Source of the DNA: an uncultured Pelagibacteraceae bacterium
Lineage (GTDB): Bacteria; Pseudomonadota; Alphaproteobacteria; Pelagibacterales; Pelagibacteraceae
Direction: 5' to 3'
Assembly (NCBI GenBank): GCA_902519635.1
Contig: CABYKW010000010.1
Span: 1-16,836, forward strand
DNA: 16,836 bases
The notes under the pieces were generated by a model. That model was not told the origin of the DNA. It saw only the letters and a program-made list of their open reading frames with translations, and searched no databases. Numbering within the stretch: position 1 is the first letter of the stretch; each line of letters starts with the position of its first letter. Below are positions 13,489-16,836 of the stretch, piece by piece. Both the position numbers and the translations under genes were made by a program.

Positions 13489-15177
13489 ATGAAAGAAAAT
13501 AAAATCTTAGCTCTTAAATATAGGCCTCAGGAATTTAAAGATTTAATAGGTCAAGAGTTAATGTCCCAAACTATTACGAACGCCATAGAGCTAGGAAAAA
13601 CTCCTAATGCCTATCTTTTAACTGGGATCAGAGGAGTTGGAAAAACAACAACAGCAAGATTAATTGCCAAGGCTCTAAATTGTCAAAAAAACAGCAAAGA
13701 AAAAATAATATGTTCTAGTGAAAAATTTTGTCCTACCTGTGAAGAAATAATTAACTCTAATCATATAGATATTTTAGAAATGGATGCAGCTTCTAAAACT
13801 GGAATTGATGATGTAAGAGAATTAATTGAAAATTCAAAGTATAGTCCCACAAGCGCAAAGTATAAAATCTTTATAATCGATGAAGTTCACATGCTTTCAA
13901 AACAAGCTTTTAACGGTTTACTTAAAACATTAGAGGAACCGCCTCCTAGTTTAAAATTTATTTTAGCTACCACTGAGGTAAGAAAAATACCTGTAACCAT
14001 TTTATCCCGTTGTCAAAGATTTGATCTTAAGAGAGTTAGTATTGACAAACTCTGTGTGCATTTAAAGAATATTTCAAAAAATGAAAATGGAAAAATTTCT
14101 GACGACGCAATTAAATTAATTGCAAGAACATCAGAAGGTTCAGTAAGAGACGCAATATCACTTTTAGATCGAGCCTTAATTTCTCAATCTATTAGTAAGA
14201 GTAATTTCATAGAAGAAACAAATGTTCGAGAAATGCTGGGGCTTGCTGATCGAAGCAAAGTTATATCTTTATTTAGAGAAGTTTTAAGCGGCAATGAAAA
14301 AAAGTCCATACAACATTTAAAAGAACTTATTAACGATGGAATAGATGCTAAAATATTTTTAAATGACATTTTAGAAATTCTTTATCTTTTTAGCAGAAGA
14401 ATAAATTTAGGTCATATTGAAAAAGATATGACAATATCTGAATCAGAAGTAAAAATGGTAGAAGATTATTCCAAAAATATAGATATGCAGGACATAGGAT
14501 TATTTTGGCAACTTACTATCAAAACAATTGATGATCTAAGAATTGTTGGAAACGAAAACTTGACTTTAGAAATGTATATCATGCAGTTAATTCATCTTAA
14601 AAAAATTGAGTCCACAAAAGAAATTTCTAATTATAATATTGAAAGCAATGCAAACCCTAAGCAGAAGAATTTGATCGGAGAAAATTTAAAAGAAGAAAAT
14701 TTAGAAACGAATTTATCTACTCAGGTAAAGAACCAATTAAAAAGCACCGATCAAATAAAAAATAATCCAATAAAAGATTTATCTCCGGAACTTAATAAAA
14801 AAAAAATAGAAATTACAAGTTTTAAAGATTTGATTGTTCAAGCTAATAAAGAAAAAGAAGTTGAACTTAAATTTGATTTAGAAAGAAATGTTAAATTAGT
14901 TAGTTTCAATAAAGGAAAAATTGATATTAGTTTTAATGAAAAATTAAATCAAAGTTTTATTAAAAATCTTACCGAAAAACTATTACTCTGGACTGGAGAA
15001 AGATGGATTATTTCCTTAAGCAAAAACAATGATGCTAAAAGTGTATACGAACAAAATATGGAAAAACAATCGTCTAAATTAGAAGATTTTAAAAAAAGTG
15101 ATTTGGCACGAGAAATAGAAGCAGCTTTTCCTGATGCAAAACTTCTAAATATTCAGGAGGAAAGTGACAATGACTAA
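13489..15177 (+). CDS. dnaX: DNA polymerase III clamp-loader subunit gamma/tau
   Basis: The ATPase core of the beta-clamp loader; full-length tau also couples polymerase and helicase at the fork. 562 residues. Seen: YRPQEFKDLIGQE at the N-terminus, Walker A GIRGVGKTT (46-54), zinc module C65/C75/C81/C84, Walker B IIDEVH (129-134) and sensor 1 with SRC (173-175). Helical domain III follows to about 370. A low-complexity K/N/E-rich linker (about 375-450) leads to a C-terminal tau domain (about 450-562). The start is fixed by the conserved N-terminus, yet there is no Shine-Dalgarno: the SRP RNA ends 8 nt upstream. An A10 run at 14797-14806 in the linker could give a shorter gamma form by slippage. 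Overlaps ybaB by 8 bases. Confidence 0.94.
   Translation: MKENKILALKYRPQEFKDLIGQELMSQTITNAIELGKTPNAYLLTGIRGVGKTTTARLIAKALNCQKNSKEKIICSSEKFCPTCEEIINSNHIDILEMDAASKTGIDDVRELIENSKYSPTSAKYKIFIIDEVHMLSKQAFNGLLKTLEEPPPSLKFILATTEVRKIPVTILSRCQRFDLKRVSIDKLCVHLKNISKNENGKISDDAIKLIARTSEGSVRDAISLLDRALISQSISKSNFIEETNVREMLGLADRSKVISLFREVLSGNEKKSIQHLKELINDGIDAKIFLNDILEILYLFSRRINLGHIEKDMTISESEVKMVEDYSKNIDMQDIGLFWQLTIKTIDDLRIVGNENLTLEMYIMQLIHLKKIESTKEISNYNIESNANPKQKNLIGENLKEENLETNLSTQVKNQLKSTDQIKNNPIKDLSPELNKKKIEITSFKDLIVQANKEKEVELKFDLERNVKLVSFNKGKIDISFNEKLNQSFIKNLTEKLLLWTGERWIISLSKNNDAKSVYEQNMEKQSSKLEDFKKSDLAREIEAAFPDAKLLNIQEESDND
14797..14806 (+). promoter_or_regulatory. Candidate slippage site (A10) for making DnaX gamma
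   Basis: Ten A's covering codons 437-440 (frame AAA AAA AAA ATA). One extra A in the transcript, or a -1 ribosomal shift, leads after six changed codons to TAA, a 445-residue product. Loss of one A gives TAG directly, a 439-residue product. Both are close to the 431 residues of E. coli gamma. It is the longest A-run I see inside a gene in this window, but A8-A9 runs exist elsewhere. Confidence 0.4.
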
Positions 15178-15490
15178 TTTTGCTGACATGCTCTCCAAAG
15201 CAAAAGCTATGCAAGATAAGATGAAAGAAGCACAAGAACAAATTAAAAAAATTGAAGTAGAAGGTGAAGCAGGTGGTAATTTAGTTAAAGTAATTTTAAC
15301 AGGAGACTATGAACTAAAATCAATTATCATTAGCGATAAAGCAAAAAAAGAAGATCAAGAAATTATAAATGATTTAATTATAGCGGCGTACAATAATGCA
15401 AAAGAAAATTTAAAAAAGAAATCTGCTGAAGAACTCTCTAAGGTTACAGGTGGGTTAAATTTACCTTCAGATTTTAAATTACCTTTTTAA
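15170..15490 (+). CDS. ybaB: YbaB/EbfC family DNA-binding protein
   Basis: A small dimeric nucleoid-associated protein commonly found between dnaX and recR. 106 residues from ATG 15170 (MTNFADMLSKAKAMQDKMKEAQ). A GTG at 15164 would add two residues, but the strong AGGAGG at 15155-15160 sits 9 nt from the ATG and only 3 nt from the GTG, so the ATG is preferred. The family pattern is clear: an N-terminal helix rich in M, K and Q, IEVEGEAGGNLVKVILTGDYELKSIII, then a second long helix and GGLNLPSDFKLPF at the end. It overlaps dnaX by 8 bases and recR by one. Confidence 0.92.
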   Translation: MTNFADMLSKAKAMQDKMKEAQEQIKKIEVEGEAGGNLVKVILTGDYELKSIIISDKAKKEDQEIINDLIIAAYNNAKENLKKKSAEELSKVTGGLNLPSDFKLPF

Positions 15491-16095
15491 TGGATAATAA
15501 TATTCCTGAAATAAACGAGCTTATAAAACAATTCTCTAAGCTTCCCGGTTTAGGGCCTAAATCGGCAAAGAGAATTATTTTAAAATTAATTAATAATAAA
15601 GATAGCATGGTAAAACCTTTGGCTAAGTCATTAGCTCAAGTGTACAAAAGTGTTGTGCGTTGTGTTGATTGTGGAAACTTAAAGATAATGGATAAAGTTT
15701 GCATATGTTCAACCAACAATACTTATGATAAAATTTGTGTTGTTGAAAATCTAGCAGATATGTGGGTGATCGACTCTGCAAATATTTATAAAGGCCATTA
15801 TCATATTTTAGGTGGAACTTTAAATTCTAGTGAAAATTATGAACAAAAGAACTTGCTTATAGATTCTCTTGTTAAAAGGATTAAAAAAAATAGTCTTAAA
15901 GAAGTCATTATTGCTACTAGCGCAACTGTAGAAGGCCAAACTACAGCCCATTATATAGAAGATACAATTAAGAACGGTAAAATTAAAATTACTAAACTAG
16001 CTCAGGGCTTACCTGTTGGCGGTGAAATAGAACAACTTGATGATGGAACCCTATTTTCAGCTTTCAAAAATCGAGTGCCAGTTACAGGTGACTAA
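15490..16095 (+). CDS. recR: Recombination mediator RecR
   Basis: Works with RecO (and RecF) to load RecA on gapped single-stranded DNA. 201 residues, the usual length. Seen: helix-hairpin-helix [15 protein letters not shown] (15-29), a zinc module C58/C61/C71/C73, TOPRIM domain from [10 protein letters not shown] (82-91) through HILGG (105-109), then [18 protein letters not shown] and a C-terminal Walker-like region with [17 protein letters not shown]. The zinc module reads CxxC then CxC, whereas E. coli has CxxC twice: the third cysteine is shifted by one place while the outer span of 15 is kept. The ATG shares a base with the ybaB stop. Its TAA overlaps the stop of convergent glcB (4 bases). 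Confidence 0.94.
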   Translation: MDNNIPEINELIKQFSKLPGLGPKSAKRIILKLINNKDSMVKPLAKSLAQVYKSVVRCVDCGNLKIMDKVCICSTNNTYDKICVVENLADMWVIDSANIYKGHYHILGGTLNSSENYEQKNLLIDSLVKRIKKNSLKEVIIATSATVEGQTTAHYIEDTIKNGKIKITKLAQGLPVGGEIEQLDDGTLFSAFKNRVPVTGD

Positions 16096-16836
16096 ACTGA
16101 TGATTTTTTTTCTAAACGTTTTTGATGGAGAAGAGGTTCTGTATACCCAGAAGGTTGAACTCTTCCTTTAAAAATCAAATCACATGCAGCTGAAAAAGCT
16201 ATAGATTTTTCAAAGTTATCAGACATTTTTTGATAGCTAGGATCGTTTTTATTTTGATTATCTACTATCTTAGCCATTTTTTTCATTACATCCATAACTT
16301 GATCTTTTTTACAAACTCCATGGTGCAACCAATTAGCAATATGTTGTGAAGAAATTCTCAGCGTTGCTCTGTCTTCCATTAAACCTACATTATTTATGTC
16401 TGGAACTTTAGAACAACCTACGCCTTGGTCAACCCATCTAACAACGTAGCCTAAAATACCTTGAGCATTATTTTCTAACTCTCGATTAATATCATCCATT
16501 GGCCAGTTAGGTCTATCTGCCTTTGGTATTTCTAATATATCCTCTAATTTTGCTTTACTTCGAGATTTAATCTTATCTTGTTCTTTAAAGACATCTATTT
16601 TGTGGTAATGCATCGAATGTAAAGTTGCTGCAGTTGGTGAAGGAACCCATGCACAATTAGCTCCAGACTTTGGATGACCTATTTTTTGTTCCATCATATT
16701 TGCCATTTGATCAGGCATTGCCCACATTCCTTTTCCTATTTGAGCTTTACCAGAAAAACCACAGCTTAAACCAATATCTACATTCCAATTTTCATAAGTA
16801 TTGAGCCAGGTCGATTTTTTCATCTCTCCTTTAAAA
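16092..16836 (-). CDS. glcB: Malate synthase G, C-terminal third (5' end off window)
   Basis: Condenses glyoxylate with acetyl-CoA to malate. About 247 of some 720 residues are visible. Seen: [47 protein letters not shown], then [26 protein letters not shown], holding the Asp that matches the catalytic base of E. coli MSG (D631) 14 residues after the conserved Cys. It ends [11 protein letters not shown]. The ATG at 16821-16823 has a tempting AAAGGAGAG before it but is internal. The frame stays open to the edge (F K G E before the Met), and E. coli MSG has a matching internal MKSTPW here. In SAR11 a glycine riboswitch is known upstream of glcB; that leader would lie beyond this window. Confidence 0.95.
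   Translation of the reverse strand, partial: FKGEMKKSTWLNTYENWNVDIGLSCGFSGKAQIGKGMWAMPDQMANMMEQKIGHPKSGANCAWVPSPTAATLHSMHYHKIDVFKEQDKIKSRSKAKLEDILEIPKADRPNWPMDDINRELENNAQGILGYVVRWVDQGVGCSKVPDINNVGLMEDRATLRISSQHIANWLHHGVCKKDQVMDVMKKMAKIVDNQNKNDPSYQKMSDNFEKSIAFSAACDLIFKGRVQPSGYTEPLLHQKRLEKKSSV

Noticed and set aside
15164..15166. GTG start for ybaB.
   Set aside because: It is only 3 nt from the AGGAGG; the ATG at 15170 has normal spacing and gives the usual MTNF-type start.
16821..16823. ATG with AAAGGAGAG upstream as the start of a 243-residue gene.
   Set aside because: The frame continues upstream to the window edge, and full-length malate synthase G has an internal Met at this place. The purine run encodes the residues KGE.
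1..16836. Defence system, prophage, insertion sequence, CRISPR array, tRNA or integration site.
   Set aside because: None seen. The genes are conserved housekeeping families with uniform composition, and there are no long spaced repeats, transposase motifs or cloverleaf-forming gaps.

Overview
This window reads as a stretch of core genome from a streamlined, very AT-rich marine alphaproteobacterium, most likely the SAR11 clade (Pelagibacterales). Five things point there. Base composition is about 30% GC by eye. Codon use is heavy in AAA, AAT and TTA. Genes overlap by 1-14 bases and gaps are tiny. A GcrA cell-cycle regulator marks Alphaproteobacteria. An NDUFA9-like protein, a membrane-anchored cytochrome c and malate synthase G are also present. 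I see no insertion sequence, prophage, CRISPR array, tRNA, rRNA or integration site, and no gene-free stretch longer than about 200 bases.

Layout, left to right. (1) 1-1501, minus: a short RNase D followed by kdsD (Kdo pathway), which runs off the left edge. (2) 1520-3038, plus: an NDUFA9-like NAD(P)-binding protein, an SMR-type small transporter lacking the usual coupling glutamate, and a small anchored coiled-coil protein. (3) 3048-4433, minus: a PiT-fold membrane protein with degenerate phosphate-transporter signatures and a 74-residue membrane protein, separated by an AT-rich gap. (4) 4511-7597: a complete high-affinity zinc uptake locus, with znuA diverging from znuC-znuB-zur across a 72-bp gap that holds two Zur-box-like palindromes. 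(5) 7599-8093, minus: gcrA. (6) 8231-11135, plus: an ABC-2 permease without a visible ATPase, then argD and argF (arginine synthesis). (7) 11132-11665, minus: membrane-anchored cytochrome c. (8) 11760-13332, plus: kdsB (Kdo activation) and pheA (phenylalanine synthesis). (9) 13391-16095, plus: signal recognition particle RNA (ffs), dnaX, ybaB and recR, the classic replication/recombination cluster. (10) 16092-16836, minus: the C-terminal third of malate synthase G, whose start lies off the right edge.

The genes are ordinary housekeeping functions: lipid A/Kdo synthesis, zinc homeostasis, amino-acid synthesis, clamp loader and recombination, respiration, glyoxylate assimilation. I do not see a clear undescribed multi-gene system. 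The details most worth a second look are: the SRP RNA whose 3' end lies 8 nt from the dnaX start codon; an A10 run in dnaX placed where slippage would give a gamma-length product from either frame; the tandem Zur boxes with a Zur protein missing one expected metal ligand; an SMR protein without its proton-coupling glutamate; the PiT relative; and several intergenic inverted or direct repeats.
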